The notes under the pieces: model-generated
The model's database searches: none
The model's input: the letters and a program-made list of their open reading frames with translations, nothing else
Told to the model about the DNA's origin: nothing
Assembly: GCF_000013605.1 (NCBI RefSeq)
Contig: NC_007908.1
Location: 1,922,001 to 1,986,000, forward strand
Direction: 5' to 3'
DNA from: Rhodoferax ferrireducens T118
GTDB lineage: Bacteria > Pseudomonadota > Gammaproteobacteria > Burkholderiales > Burkholderiaceae_C
DNA length: 64,000 nt
Translations under genes and position numbers: made by a program
In this document: positions 38,294 to 47,676 of the stretch, piece after piece
How positions within the stretch are numbered: the first letter of the stretch is position 1
Layout of the letters: the number at the start of each line of letters is the position of its first letter

Positions 38294-39430
38294 ATGAATA
38301 CCAACGATTTCCCTGACACGTCCCCCGACACAGTGTTCGATACCGTGCAGCTGCGGCGGGGCGATCTTCAGGCTGCGGTGCAGGACGGCATTATTTCCAT
38401 CACGCAGGCGCAGCACCTGTGGTCGCGGTGGTCGCCGGGCGCGGCGGTGAATGCGCGGGCGCCAGCACAGGGGTGGCGGGTCGGGCGCGCGGCGCCGGGC
38501 CCGGGCTTGAGCTTCACCAACACCTTGTATTACTTTGGCGGCATGGTGGCCATTGGCGCCATGACGCTGTTCATGACCTTGGGCTGGCAGTCTTTTGGCG
38601 CCTGGGGTCTGCTGGCGATCAGTTTGGGGTATCTGGCGGCCTGCCTGAAGGTGGCCGACCATCTGAAGACCCGCCAGTTGCCCATTCCGGCCGGCATTCT
38701 GGCCACGCTGGCGGTGTGCCTGGTGCCCTTGATTGTGTGGTGTGTGCAGCAAGGGTTGGGGCTGTGGCCGCCGGGCGGGCCTGAGCGCTATTCGGCCTAC
38801 CACACGCATATCAACTGGCGCTGGCTGACGCTCGAATTTGCCACGCTCATCGCCGGTGTGGTGATGCTGTGGCGCTACCGGTTGCCGTTCATGGTGATGC
38901 CGGTGGCTGTGACGATCTGGTACATGAGCATGGATGTGGCCAACGCCCTGATGCAAAACCAGGGTTTCAACTGGCAGTTCACGCGTGATGTGTCGCTGGT
39001 GTTTGGCCTGGCCACCTGTGCCGTGGCGGTGTGGGTGGACGTGCGCTGCCGTCAGGCGCAAGAGCCCGCCTGGCGGCAGGACTATGCGTTTTGGCTGTAC
39101 CTGTTTGGCGCCATCATGTTCTGGTGCGGTTTGAGTCTGCGTGATTCCAGCTCCGAGTTGGGCAAGTTCATTTATGCACTGCTCAATGTGTTTTTGGTGT
39201 TTGTGGGTGCGGCCATTGGGCGACGGGTGTTCACGGTGCTGGGGGCGTTTGGCGTGGCCGGGTATCTGGGCTATCTGTCGCACCGGGTGTTCCAGGACAG
39301 TTTGATGTTTCCGTTTGCGCTGACGCTTTTGGGTCTGGGTTTGGTGGCCTTGGGCATCTGGTGGCAGCGCCATGAAGATCGCATCTACGCGCGCCTGAGC
39401 GCCTGGGTGCCGGCCGGCTTGCGCGCTTAA
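38294..39430 (+). CDS. DUF2157/DUF4401-like polytopic membrane protein
   Basis: A 378-aa protein with a soluble N-terminal segment of about 75 residues (LQAAVQDGIISITQAQHLW) and around nine membrane helices. The N-terminal short helical region before the membrane part resembles DUF2157-type proteins, of unknown function. Divergent from glnS. Its stop and that of the GGDEF-EAL gene share a TTAA, so the genes are exactly tail to tail. Confidence 0.75.
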   Translation: MNTNDFPDTSPDTVFDTVQLRRGDLQAAVQDGIISITQAQHLWSRWSPGAAVNARAPAQGWRVGRAAPGPGLSFTNTLYYFGGMVAIGAMTLFMTLGWQSFGAWGLLAISLGYLAACLKVADHLKTRQLPIPAGILATLAVCLVPLIVWCVQQGLGLWPPGGPERYSAYHTHINWRWLTLEFATLIAGVVMLWRYRLPFMVMPVAVTIWYMSMDVANALMQNQGFNWQFTRDVSLVFGLATCAVAVWVDVRCRQAQEPAWRQDYAFWLYLFGAIMFWCGLSLRDSSSELGKFIYALLNVFLVFVGAAIGRRVFTVLGAFGVAGYLGYLSHRVFQDSLMFPFALTLLGLGLVALGIWWQRHEDRIYARLSAWVPAGLRA

Positions 39431-42066
39431 GGGGAGGAGGGCAGGGCCAGGTACTTGGCCTCGAAGATATCGCTCGGCACCGGTTTGCTGAATAGAAAAC
39501 CCTGGATTTCATCGCAGTTCAGCACCTGCAGCAGGCGCGATTGCTCCTCGGTTTCGACCCCCTCGGCCACCACCTTGAGCTTGAGCGCATGTGCCAGGCT
39601 GATGATGGTGGACACCAGCGCCAGGCTTTCCGGCGCATCCGTCATTTCGATCACGAACGAGCGGTCGATCTTCAGCGTGTCCACCGGGAGTTTTGACAAG
39701 TAGCTGAGCGAGGAAAAACCGGTGCCAAAGTCGTCAATGGCCAGGGTGACGCCCATGTCCCGGATCGCGTGCAGGCTGGTGATGCTGTGCTGGACGTTCT
39801 CCATCAGCAGGCTTTCGGTGATCTCCAGTTCCAGCCCAGCGGCCGCATGTGCGTCAATGCTGATGGCCTGCCTGATCTCGTCGATGAAGCCGCGATGGCG
39901 CAGTTGCAGCGGCGACACGTTCACCGCGATGCGCACGGCGGCCAGGCCCGCGCTGCGCCAGCGCAAGGCGTCTTTGATGGCCTGGCGCAACGCCCAGCGT
40001 CCAACTTCGTGGATCAATCCGGTTTCTTCGAGGATCGGGATGAACCGGCCGGGTGGCACCAGGCCCGTGCGCGGGTCGTTCCAGCGAATCAGCGCCTCGG
40101 CGCTGGTCATCTTGCCGCTCGCAAGATTTACCTTGGGCTGGTAATGGAGCACGAACTCACCTTTGTCGAGCGCCTGGCGCAACTGGTTTTCCAGCGTCAG
40201 CTTGCCGGCCGCCATATCCGTCATCTTCTGTGTGTAAAACAGGTAGCGTTCGCCGCTCGTCTTGGCCTTGTTGAGCGCGGACTCGGCGTTCTTGAACAAG
40301 GTGTCGCTGTCAGCACCGTCGTAGGGGAACAGGGCTATCCCGACCTTGGCGGAGATCCGGAACACGGCGTCGTTCAGCCGGAATGGATGCTCCAGAAAAG
40401 CGGCCATCAATTGATCAAGAGCCCGCGCCACCTCGCCATCCTGCTTGACCTCCGGCAGCACCACGGCAAACAGGTCAGCACCGACGCGTGCCAACAAGTT
40501 GGCGTCGCCCACCTTGCTCGTCAGCCACTCTGCTACCAGCCTTAACAGCGTGTCGCCAGCCGGTCGGCCCAGGCTGTCGTTGATGTTTTTGAAACGCTCC
40601 AGGTCAATCAGAAACAAGGCAAGTTTGTCCCCGCTTCTGACAGCGCTGCGCATGGCCTGCGCCACCCGTTCGAGAAAAAGACTGCGGTTGGCCAGTCCCG
40701 TGAGCACGTCGTAGTAGACGAGGTAATTAAGCCGCTCCTGCTTCTCGATGTGATCAATCGCGAACGCGACGTCGCCTGCCAATTCCGATAGCAGCTTCAA
40801 CTCCTCTTCCTTGAAAAATTCAGTCTCGCTGGCGTACAACGCCAGCACACCCACGGCTTCGTCCGAGACAATCAGCGGGAACACGGCCATCGAGTGGACG
40901 CCGGCTTTGATGTATTTCGCGCTAAACAAGACCTGGGGGTCGTTTTGTGCCGCATTGGACACGACCGCCTTTTTGTCCCGGATTGCCCGCGCGCTCATGG
41001 TCTTGGGCGCATGTTCACTTGACGACAAGATATTGTTGATGGCGGTCATGAGCTCATCATCCTTGCCCGCAGTTGCAACCGGGACGATCTGCGTCGTGCT
41101 GTGATGGACAGTGGCGATCATGGCCATACGGAAACCGCCTTCCTCGACCGCAATCCGGCACGCCTCCTTGAACAGCTCGTCGCGGTTGCGCACGCGCACG
41201 ATCAGCGTATTGATGCCGCTCAGCACGGCATACACGCGGTTGAGGTGTGTGATCCGGTCCTGCGCAGTCTTGATCTTCTCGGCATCGGTCTTTTGATCAG
41301 TGACGTCGGTGGCGATGCCTGCGATGCGCACGATCTTGTCGGCGTCGTCCCGGACCGGAAAGCCTCTGACCTTGATCCAGCGAATCGAGTCATCCGGGCG
41401 CACCATCCGAAACTCGAACTCGGTTTTGCCTGCCGACACGATCTGCCCGTATTTTTCGTAGGCCGACGCCCGATCATCCGGGTGGACCGCCTCGGTCCAC
41501 GATTGCGGATTCGCGTACAGGCTTTCGCTGCTGCGGCCCCAAATTTCTTCGTAGGCTGGGCTGACATACAAAATCCGTTCGTCCTCCACGTCGGCGAGGA
41601 AGAACACGTCGCGGATGTTCTCCGCCATCTGCCGGAATCGCTCTTCGCTGTCAATCAGCGCCGCTTGAGCTCGCTGATTGGCCGCACGGATTTGCGCTTC
41701 TTTCAGTTCACGTTCCAGCGCCGGCGCAAGCCGCGCGAGGCTCGACTTCATCATGTAGTCGCTGGCGCCGGCCTTCATCGCGGCCACGGCGGTGGCCTCG
41801 CCGATGGTGCCGGAAATGAGGATGAACGGAATATCGAGGCCGGCCGAGCGGAAAATTTCGAGCGCCTCCAGGCCGGTGAAACCCGGCATGCTGAAATCCG
41901 AGATGACGGCGTCCCAGCGTTCCTGCGCCAGCGCGGCTTGCAGGCCCGCCGCCGTCTGGACACGCTGGTGCGTCGGGTCGAACCCGCCGCGATGCAGCGC
42001 CCGCAGTGCCAATATTGCGTCGTCTTCGGAGTCCTCGACGATCAGGACTTTGATCGGCTTGTTCAT
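39427..42066 (-). CDS. Response regulator-PAS-GAF-GGDEF-EAL protein
   Basis: An 879-aa cytoplasmic signalling protein. Order: receiver domain (phospho-acceptor D57 in VISDFSMPG), PAS/PAC (about 140-265), GAF (about 275-440), GGDEF and EAL. The GGDEF site reads RVGADLFAVVLP instead of GGDEF, so diguanylate cyclase activity is probably lost. The EAL domain keeps SAEALIRW, NVSPLQLR, ELEITESLL and AIDDFGTGFSSLSYL, so c-di-GMP phosphodiesterase activity is likely. MNKPIKVLIVEDSEDD at 42066 is the start and overlaps the upstream response-regulator stop by 4 bases. Confidence 0.93.
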   Translation of the reverse strand: MNKPIKVLIVEDSEDDAILALRALHRGGFDPTHQRVQTAAGLQAALAQERWDAVISDFSMPGFTGLEALEIFRSAGLDIPFILISGTIGEATAVAAMKAGASDYMMKSSLARLAPALERELKEAQIRAANQRAQAALIDSEERFRQMAENIRDVFFLADVEDERILYVSPAYEEIWGRSSESLYANPQSWTEAVHPDDRASAYEKYGQIVSAGKTEFEFRMVRPDDSIRWIKVRGFPVRDDADKIVRIAGIATDVTDQKTDAEKIKTAQDRITHLNRVYAVLSGINTLIVRVRNRDELFKEACRIAVEEGGFRMAMIATVHHSTTQIVPVATAGKDDELMTAINNILSSSEHAPKTMSARAIRDKKAVVSNAAQNDPQVLFSAKYIKAGVHSMAVFPLIVSDEAVGVLALYASETEFFKEEELKLLSELAGDVAFAIDHIEKQERLNYLVYYDVLTGLANRSLFLERVAQAMRSAVRSGDKLALFLIDLERFKNINDSLGRPAGDTLLRLVAEWLTSKVGDANLLARVGADLFAVVLPEVKQDGEVARALDQLMAAFLEHPFRLNDAVFRISAKVGIALFPYDGADSDTLFKNAESALNKAKTSGERYLFYTQKMTDMAAGKLTLENQLRQALDKGEFVLHYQPKVNLASGKMTSAEALIRWNDPRTGLVPPGRFIPILEETGLIHEVGRWALRQAIKDALRWRSAGLAAVRIAVNVSPLQLRHRGFIDEIRQAISIDAHAAAGLELEITESLLMENVQHSITSLHAIRDMGVTLAIDDFGTGFSSLSYLSKLPVDTLKIDRSFVIEMTDAPESLALVSTIISLAHALKLKVVAEGVETEEQSRLLQVLNCDEIQGFLFSKPVPSDIFEAKYLALPSSP

Positions 42067-42518
42067 GTGGTGTTGCGCTCCGGCGGCGGTTGATTCGTCA
42101 TCATCCAATAGATGCCGAGAACTCTCACCGCCTCCAGGAACTCGGCAAAGTTGACGGGCTTGCGCACGTAGCTGTTCGCCCCCAGTGAGTAGCTTTGGAT
42201 CAGGTCCTGCTCCTCTTTGGATGACGTCATGACGACCACCGGAATGAGCCGGGTCTGCTCGTCGGCGCGGATCGCCTTGAGTACGCCCAGGCCGTCGAGT
42301 CGGGGGAGTTTGAGGTCGAGAATGATCAGCGTCGGCAATGACTTGCTGGCGCGCTCGGCGTAGGCACCGCGCGCAAGCAGGAAATCGAGCGCTTCAACGC
42401 CGTCCCGCGCCACGATGATCGGGTTCAGCATGTTGTTGCGTTTGAACGCGCGCAGTGTCAGCTTCACGTCGTCCGGATTGTCTTCAACCAGCAGGATGGT
42501 CTTGTTCATTTGATCCAT
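42063..42518 (-). CDS. Single-domain response regulator
   Basis: A 151-aa CheY-like receiver with VEDNPDD near the N-terminus, phospho-acceptor D68 in LIILDLKLPRLDG, VVVMTSSKEE and SYVRKPVNF (Lys). No output domain. Homologues are the Rcp1-type partners of phytochrome-like kinases. The start at 42518 has AAGGA 8 bases upstream and overlaps the kinase gene by 35 bases; the stop overlaps the GGDEF-EAL gene. The three form a phosphorelay operon. Confidence 0.93.
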   Translation of the reverse strand: MDQMNKTILLVEDNPDDVKLTLRAFKRNNMLNPIIVARDGVEALDFLLARGAYAERASKSLPTLIILDLKLPRLDGLGVLKAIRADEQTRLIPVVVMTSSKEEQDLIQSYSLGANSYVRKPVNFAEFLEAVRVLGIYWMMTNQPPPERNTT

Positions 42519-43965
42519 TTTTCGATTCCTTCAGAGTGAAAAAGAACGTCGCGCCTTCGCCTTCCTTCGCCTCGGCCCAGAGCTTTCCGTCGTGCCGACG
42601 GATGATCCGCTGGACGATCGCCAGACCGATCCCGGTGCCGGGGAAATCCTCAACGTGGTGCAGCCGCTGGAAGGCGCCGAAGAGATTGGCCGCGTGCGCC
42701 ATGTCGAAACCGACGCCGTTGTCGGCGACGAAAAATATCGTTTTCGAGTCGCGTTCCAGTGCACCAACGCGAATCACCGGTTGCCCGGATCTGCCGGTAA
42801 ATTTCCAGGCGTTCTGGAGCAGGTTTTGCATGGCGATTCGCGTCAGCGCCAGGTCGGCGTGGAGGCTCAAGCCAGGTTGAATTTCCCATTTTGTCGACCG
42901 ATCGGGCTGCTCCCGGTCCAGGGTATCGGCGATGTCCTGCGCGATTGCACTGAGGTCGACCCGCGTCACGTTGAGCTCGGCCCGTGTCACCTGGGACAAT
43001 CGGAGCAAGTCGTCGATGAGGTTGCCCATGCGCTGGCTCGCCGCACGGATGCGCTGCAGGGCGTCCTTGCCCTCTTCGTCCAGTTTGTCGCCGTAGTCCT
43101 CGATCAGCACCAGTGAGAAGCCGTCCATGCTGCGCAGCGGTCCGCGCAAATCGTGGGACACGGAATAGCTGAATGCTTCGAGTTCCCTGTTCAAGGCCGC
43201 GAGATCCTGGTTGCTGCGCTCGACCTGCGCAAACGATGCCTGCAGCGATTGGGTCATGGTGCCGAAATTTTTCGACAACTCACCGATCTCGTCCTTGGCG
43301 CGTATGTCAAGAACAAAATTCCAATTGCCCGCGGCAACGTGGCGCGTCGCCTGCTGGAGCTGGGCGATCGGCATCAGCACGCCGCGTCGCAGAAACCATG
43401 ACGTGGCGACAATGATTGACGCGATCAAGGCCAGCCCGGCGAGGATTGCAATCATCACCTGCCATTCGGCGTCCATGATGCGCTGCGTCGCGAGGTCGGT
43501 CAGGCGCTGCGCGTCGGCGAAGTTCTCCTGCTGGTAGACCATCAGTTGGCTCAGCAGTTGCGCCTCATGTCGCCGACCCGCCTCGTCCAATGGGACGTCC
43601 CCGCGGCCTGCGAGCTCTGCCGCGGTGATTTCGGTGAAGAGGCGCAGCCCTATCGCCCTTTTTCCCCGCAAATCGGCCAGGATTTTGCTTTGCGCGGGCC
43701 TGCGGAACCGGGCGTCCGCGATCAGCTGGTCAACATGGTCCGACACCGCGGTCCACTGCACCCGAGCCCGTTCATTGTGGTGCAGGTTGTACTCGAAGGT
43801 GAGCAGCCTCAGCTCGGTGAGTTCGTGTCCGATCTCAGTCGTCACGCGGCGCTGGCGATTCGCGTCCTCGACTTCCGAGTAGGTCCACCAGATCATCGCC
43901 GCAATAAGGGCAATGATCGCGAGCCCCGTGCCCGTGACAAACCGCTCTTTGGTGCCGATTTTCAT
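42484..43965 (-). CDS. Membrane-bound sensor histidine kinase
   Basis: A 493-aa kinase with two membrane helices (residues about 10-28 and 170-190) bounding a periplasmic sensor of about 140 residues, helical with many charged positions. A HAMP domain (about 190-245) and a short coiled coil follow. The HisKA domain has H271 in YSVSHDLRGPLRSMDGF, and the HATPase has NAWKFTGRSG, VADNGVGFDMAH and FPGTGIGLAIVQRI. The signal is unknown. Its partners are the response regulator and GGDEF-EAL genes downstream; the small gene upstream probably shares the transcript. Confidence 0.93.
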   Translation of the reverse strand: MKIGTKERFVTGTGLAIIALIAAMIWWTYSEVEDANRQRRVTTEIGHELTELRLLTFEYNLHHNERARVQWTAVSDHVDQLIADARFRRPAQSKILADLRGKRAIGLRLFTEITAAELAGRGDVPLDEAGRRHEAQLLSQLMVYQQENFADAQRLTDLATQRIMDAEWQVMIAILAGLALIASIIVATSWFLRRGVLMPIAQLQQATRHVAAGNWNFVLDIRAKDEIGELSKNFGTMTQSLQASFAQVERSNQDLAALNRELEAFSYSVSHDLRGPLRSMDGFSLVLIEDYGDKLDEEGKDALQRIRAASQRMGNLIDDLLRLSQVTRAELNVTRVDLSAIAQDIADTLDREQPDRSTKWEIQPGLSLHADLALTRIAMQNLLQNAWKFTGRSGQPVIRVGALERDSKTIFFVADNGVGFDMAHAANLFGAFQRLHHVEDFPGTGIGLAIVQRIIRRHDGKLWAEAKEGEGATFFFTLKESKNGSNEQDHPAG

Positions 43966-43979
43966 GCGTGGGTCCGGCG

Positions 43980-44138
43980 CTAGCGCAGCAAGGTAACGCG
44001 GTTTGGCCAGACGGCCAGCAGCGATTGGAATTGCCGCCCGGGCAAGTCCGGACAGTGATCCGGGTTCAGTCCACGGCCGTGCTGAGCCTGTCCAGCCTCA
44101 TGAGTGAAAACGCCAAAATTTGAATTGCTCTTAGACAT
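43980..44138 (-). CDS. 52-aa hypothetical protein leading the kinase operon
   Basis: A short reading frame MSKSNSNFGVFTHEAGQAQH..., ending VWPNRVTLLR, 14 bases upstream of the kinase start. It is preceded by a very strong ribosome binding site (GGAGGGG, 8 bases before the ATG), while the kinase itself has only a weak one. It could be a real small protein or a translated leader that couples to the kinase. No family recognised. Confidence 0.5.
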   Translation of the reverse strand: MSKSNSNFGVFTHEAGQAQHGRGLNPDHCPDLPGRQFQSLLAVWPNRVTLLR

Positions 44139-44341
44139 GTTCTATTCCCCTCCAAATAGTCTACGCGCGCTTGCCGTGACTTTCTGTGTGGTAGGGAACA
44201 TAGTCACCTTTTATGTAACGGACTGTTAAATTGTTGCTGAAAGATTCCACACCACAAGACATCAGGAACTTGTCCGCCAAGAATGGTGACGTTCAGATTG
44301 ACCTTGCTGAACGCCATCGATTTGGGGATCAGCCCGATGTG
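44139..44341. other. Region upstream of the signalling operon
   Basis: Presumed promoter region for the kinase operon (minus strand) downstream of the LON-domain gene. No hairpin terminator or clear promoter boxes were identified. Confidence 0.3.
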
Positions 44342-45001
44342 TCAAGTGGCGATGCCGCTGCGTTCCAGAAGATCGCTGACCAGTTCCAGCCGCACCAGCG
44401 GGTTGTCGAGTTCCATCAGGCGCTGCTTGTGCTCCAGTGGCATGGGCAGCAACTCACACCAGCGGTTGGCGACCCAAGCGCAATCATCGAGCTGGTAGGG
44501 TGGTTGCACCGGCATCTGCGCCAGTGGCAGTGCACGTGCCAGCAGGGTGTTGATCAGATTGCCCAGGGCGGTGGCGACGCCCTGCAGGTCGTCCGGGATC
44601 TTGACTGTCAGATCGTTGGCCAGAGGAGATACGTCGGCAACCCACAAGCCGTGTTTGAGCCTTTCCTGGTGGGTGATGCGAAAGCGTTGCATGCCGGTGC
44701 AGCGAATCATCATCAGGCCCGACTGCGGGTGTGAAAATTCAGTGATGCTGGCCAGGGTGCCCACGGCATGAAACACTTCAGGCGCGAAGCCATCACCAGT
44801 GGGCGAGCCATTGTCGGGTTTACGCACCTCGGCGCCTGTTGTCAGCGCGACCACACCAAACGGTGCCCCGGTCTTGTGGCATTTGCCGATCATGTCGAGG
44901 TAGCGCACTTCAAAAATTCGCAACGGCAGCGTTCCGCCTGGATACAGTACCGTCGAAAGTGGAAACAGGGGGAGTGAAAACAGAGCCAGGGATTCAGACA
45001 T
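44342..45001 (-). CDS. LON substrate-binding domain protein
   Basis: A 219-aa stand-alone Lon N-terminal (LAN) domain protein. LPLFPLSTVLYPGGTLPLRIFE is the family start (partly shown), with RYLDMIGKC, FGVVAL and GTLASITEF. It lacks the AAA and protease parts of Lon, and the role is unknown. MSESLALF at 45001 is preferred to a start 11 codons upstream. It is divergent from uppP, with a short shared upstream region. Confidence 0.88.
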   Translation of the reverse strand: MSESLALFSLPLFPLSTVLYPGGTLPLRIFEVRYLDMIGKCHKTGAPFGVVALTTGAEVRKPDNGSPTGDGFAPEVFHAVGTLASITEFSHPQSGLMMIRCTGMQRFRITHQERLKHGLWVADVSPLANDLTVKIPDDLQGVATALGNLINTLLARALPLAQMPVQPPYQLDDCAWVANRWCELLPMPLEHKQRLMELDNPLVRLELVSDLLERSGIAT

Positions 45002-45110
45002 TTTCAGTGCCACGATTTGCGTTGCCGGCATCATCCCATGAACTTATCCGGCTTGGTGGGTGTGCCTGCAGAGCATGCTGTGATAATCGCTGCTCTTTGA
45101 AGGAGTTAGT

Positions 45111-45944
45111 TTGGATATCGTATTGCTGATCAAGGCCGCCATCATGGGGCTAGTCGAGGGCCTGACCGAATTCTTGCCCATTTCATCCACCGGGCACCTG
45201 ATTCTGGCCGGGACCCTGCTGGGTTTTGACAATGAGGTGGGCAAAGTATTTGACATCGCCATCCAGACGGGTGCCATCTTCGCGGTGATCCTGGTTTATT
45301 GGCAAAAAATTCGTGATACGCTGGTTGCCTTGCCGACCGAGAAACAGGCGCAGCGCTTCAGCTTGAACGTGTTGATTGCGTTTGTGCCGGCCGTCGTCCT
45401 GGGCTTGTTGTTTGGCAAAGCCATCAAGGCGCATCTTTTTACCCCGGTGGTGGTGGCCAGTACTTTCATTATCGGCGGCTTCATCATTTTGTGGGCTGAG
45501 CGGCGGCAAGAAAAAAATCCGGCGGCCGTACGAATTCATGACGTGGAGTCCATGACGCCCATGGATGCGCTGAAAGTCGGCCTGGCGCAGTGTCTGGCCA
45601 TGATTCCCGGCACCAGCCGCAGTGGCGCCACCATCATCGGCGGCATGCTGCTGGGTTTGTCACGCAAGGCTGCCACCGACTTTTCTTTCTACCTGGCGAT
45701 ACCGACCCTGATCGGTGCCGGCGTTTACAGCCTGTTCAAGGAACGTGCCTTGCTCTCGATGGCTGACCTGCCGACGTTTGCCGTGGGGCTGGTTGTTTCG
45801 TTTTTCAGCGCTTGGTTGTGTATTCGCTGGTTGTTGCGCTATATCGCCAGCCACAGCTTTGTCGGCTTTGCCTATTACCGCATCGTCTTTGGCGTGGTGG
45901 TGCTGGCGACGGCCTGGAGCGGTGCTGTCACCTGGGCTGCTTAA
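45111..45944 (+). CDS. uppP: Undecaprenyl-diphosphatase
   Basis: UppP (BacA) dephosphorylates undecaprenyl pyrophosphate so that the lipid carrier of peptidoglycan synthesis is recycled. The 277-aa inner-membrane protein has the two signature blocks [16 protein letters not shown] and [20 protein letters not shown] and about eight helices. The start is TTG with AAGGAG 5 bases upstream; no better ATG exists near the conserved [13 protein letters not shown]. Confidence 0.97.
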   Translation: MDIVLLIKAAIMGLVEGLTEFLPISSTGHLILAGTLLGFDNEVGKVFDIAIQTGAIFAVILVYWQKIRDTLVALPTEKQAQRFSLNVLIAFVPAVVLGLLFGKAIKAHLFTPVVVASTFIIGGFIILWAERRQEKNPAAVRIHDVESMTPMDALKVGLAQCLAMIPGTSRSGATIIGGMLLGLSRKAATDFSFYLAIPTLIGAGVYSLFKERALLSMADLPTFAVGLVVSFFSAWLCIRWLLRYIASHSFVGFAYYRIVFGVVVLATAWSGAVTWAA

Positions 45945-45971
45945 GGGTTTGCCAATGTGGGCTGGCCCGAT

Positions 45972-46784
45972 TCAAGCCAGGCTCTGCAGGTTCAATAGCG
46001 CCGCTTCAATCGCCGCCGCCGTGGCGATCGGTTTCTCCATGGGAAACAGGTGACTGCCGTCGAGCATCATGATGCGGCCTTTGCATATTTTTTGTGTCAT
46101 GGCCATGCCGACCTGTTTCATCTCCACCGAGCCGATGCCGCCGATGAACGCCACTGGACACTTGACCGGATGGCGCTGCAGCAGGGCGTCCAGATTGTGC
46201 GGCAGGGTGTTGTAAATGGCGGTTTCCACCGCGCGATCAAAGCTCAACACGCGTTTCTTATCGTCTCCGTGGCCATCGTCATGGGTGCCATGGGCAATGT
46301 AGTCCTGCAGCACCTGCGGGTCCCACCTGGCAAAGGCTTTCTTGCTGCGAAAGTGCTCCAGTGCCGCCTGTTGGCTGGGCCAACTGTTGCGACGCTTGCG
46401 GCTGACGGTGCCCGGTGAAAACGAGCCGACGAGTTGTGTGCTTTTGATGACGCCCAGGGTGGTGGCGCGCCAGCCACCCAGAACGGGCGAATCCACCAGC
46501 AGCACGCCGCGCACCAGTTGAGGTGCCCGGGCGGCGGCCATCAGGCTGAGTAATCCACCGAGTGAATGGCCCACCAGGAAAACGGGCTCTGCCGACTTGT
46601 CAACCTGCACCTGCGTGAAGTCAATGAGTTGCTGGACCAGATGCGGCCAGTTGTTGGTGACAGGGTATTTGCTGTCATGGCCAAATTTTTCGATCGCGTT
46701 GACCTTGAAGCCCCGTGCTCTCAGACTTTTGAACAAAACGCTGTAGGTGCTGGCGGCAAAACTGTTGGCGTGCGAGAAGATCAT
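45972..46784 (-). CDS. Alpha/beta hydrolase
   Basis: A 270-aa hydrolase with FSHANSFAASTY (oxyanion-side HANSF), nucleophile elbow VGHSLGGLL (Ser), an Asp in the middle (VDSPVLGGW) and a C-terminal His in LDGSHLFPMEKP. Substrate unknown. It overlaps the Anbu-type peptidase gene by one base (TGATG), so the two are translationally coupled and perhaps functionally linked. Confidence 0.88.
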   Translation of the reverse strand: MIFSHANSFAASTYSVLFKSLRARGFKVNAIEKFGHDSKYPVTNNWPHLVQQLIDFTQVQVDKSAEPVFLVGHSLGGLLSLMAAARAPQLVRGVLLVDSPVLGGWRATTLGVIKSTQLVGSFSPGTVSRKRRNSWPSQQAALEHFRSKKAFARWDPQVLQDYIAHGTHDDGHGDDKKRVLSFDRAVETAIYNTLPHNLDALLQRHPVKCPVAFIGGIGSVEMKQVGMAMTQKICKGRIMMLDGSHLFPMEKPIATAAAIEAALLNLQSLA

Positions 46785-47611
46785 CAGATTAATTTTTCCT
46801 GGGGCGTCGTGATTTTTTTCAAAGCCTGGTTACGGCCAGACTGCAGCATCAGTGGCACGTCGGTCTGTTCACCGTTCCACATCGGGTCTTCAATGCTGTC
46901 AAACACCTCGCGCAACTTTTGCCCCCAGCTGCCGCGCAGCATTCTGAAATAAGGGTTGTTTTCGTCGATGCACACCACCTTGTCGGTCTGGAACTGATTG
47001 GCTTCATAGACCACCAAGTCCAGCGGCAAACCCACCGATAGATTCGATTTGAGCGTGGAATCCATGGACACCAGCGCGCACTTGGCGGCCTCATCCAGCG
47101 GTGTATTGAGCGTGATGACCCGGTCCAGCACCGGCTTGCCGTATTTTGATTCGCCGGCCTGGAAGTAGGGCGTTTCGGGTGTGGCTTCAATGAAGTTTCC
47201 GGCCGAATAGACCTGAAACAGGCGCATGCCTTCACCCTTGATCTGCCCGCCAAAAATCAGCGACACATTGAAGTCAACGCCCGCCTGCTTGAGCGCGACC
47301 GCATCGCGTTCATACACGTGGCGAATGGCCGCACCCAGCACGCGCGCGGCATCAAACATGCTCTTGGCGTTCCAGATGGTGATGGCCTCACCGTCGGGAT
47401 GCTCCTTGAGCTGCTCCACCTGCAGAATTTCGCGCACCGACTGCGAAATGCTGAGGTTGCCGGCCGACAGCAGCACCATGAAGCGGTCGTCAGGCCGCTC
47501 ATAGACGATCATTTTGCGAAAGGTGCTGATTTGGTCCAGCCCGGCGTTGGTGCGCGAGTCGGAGAGGAACACCAGCCCGGCGTTGAGTTTGATGGCGACG
47601 CAGTAAGTCAT
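46784..47611 (-). CDS. Anbu-type proteasome-like peptidase
   Basis: A 275-aa Ntn-hydrolase of the Anbu (ancestral beta-subunit) family: MTYCVAIKLNAGLVFLSDSRTNAG, with Thr2 exposed after Met removal as candidate nucleophile and the conserved Asp-Ser-Arg, then LLSAGNLSISQSVREIL. Anbu assembles into large rings of unknown purpose. The usual neighbours (transglutaminase, alpha-E, ATP-grasp) are absent; the coupled downstream gene is an alpha/beta hydrolase. Confidence 0.9.
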   Translation of the reverse strand: MTYCVAIKLNAGLVFLSDSRTNAGLDQISTFRKMIVYERPDDRFMVLLSAGNLSISQSVREILQVEQLKEHPDGEAITIWNAKSMFDAARVLGAAIRHVYERDAVALKQAGVDFNVSLIFGGQIKGEGMRLFQVYSAGNFIEATPETPYFQAGESKYGKPVLDRVITLNTPLDEAAKCALVSMDSTLKSNLSVGLPLDLVVYEANQFQTDKVVCIDENNPYFRMLRGSWGQKLREVFDSIEDPMWNGEQTDVPLMLQSGRNQALKKITTPQEKLI

Positions 47612-47676
47612 GGTGAATGCGAAGGTTAATACAGAAGTGTAGGTCGAGGCAGTGCCCTATTGTCCCGTGAACTCCG

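Noticed and set aside
38282..39373. 363-codon frame opposite the membrane protein gene
   Set aside because: It is rich in Gln/His/Pro, as expected from the reverse complement of membrane-helix codons.
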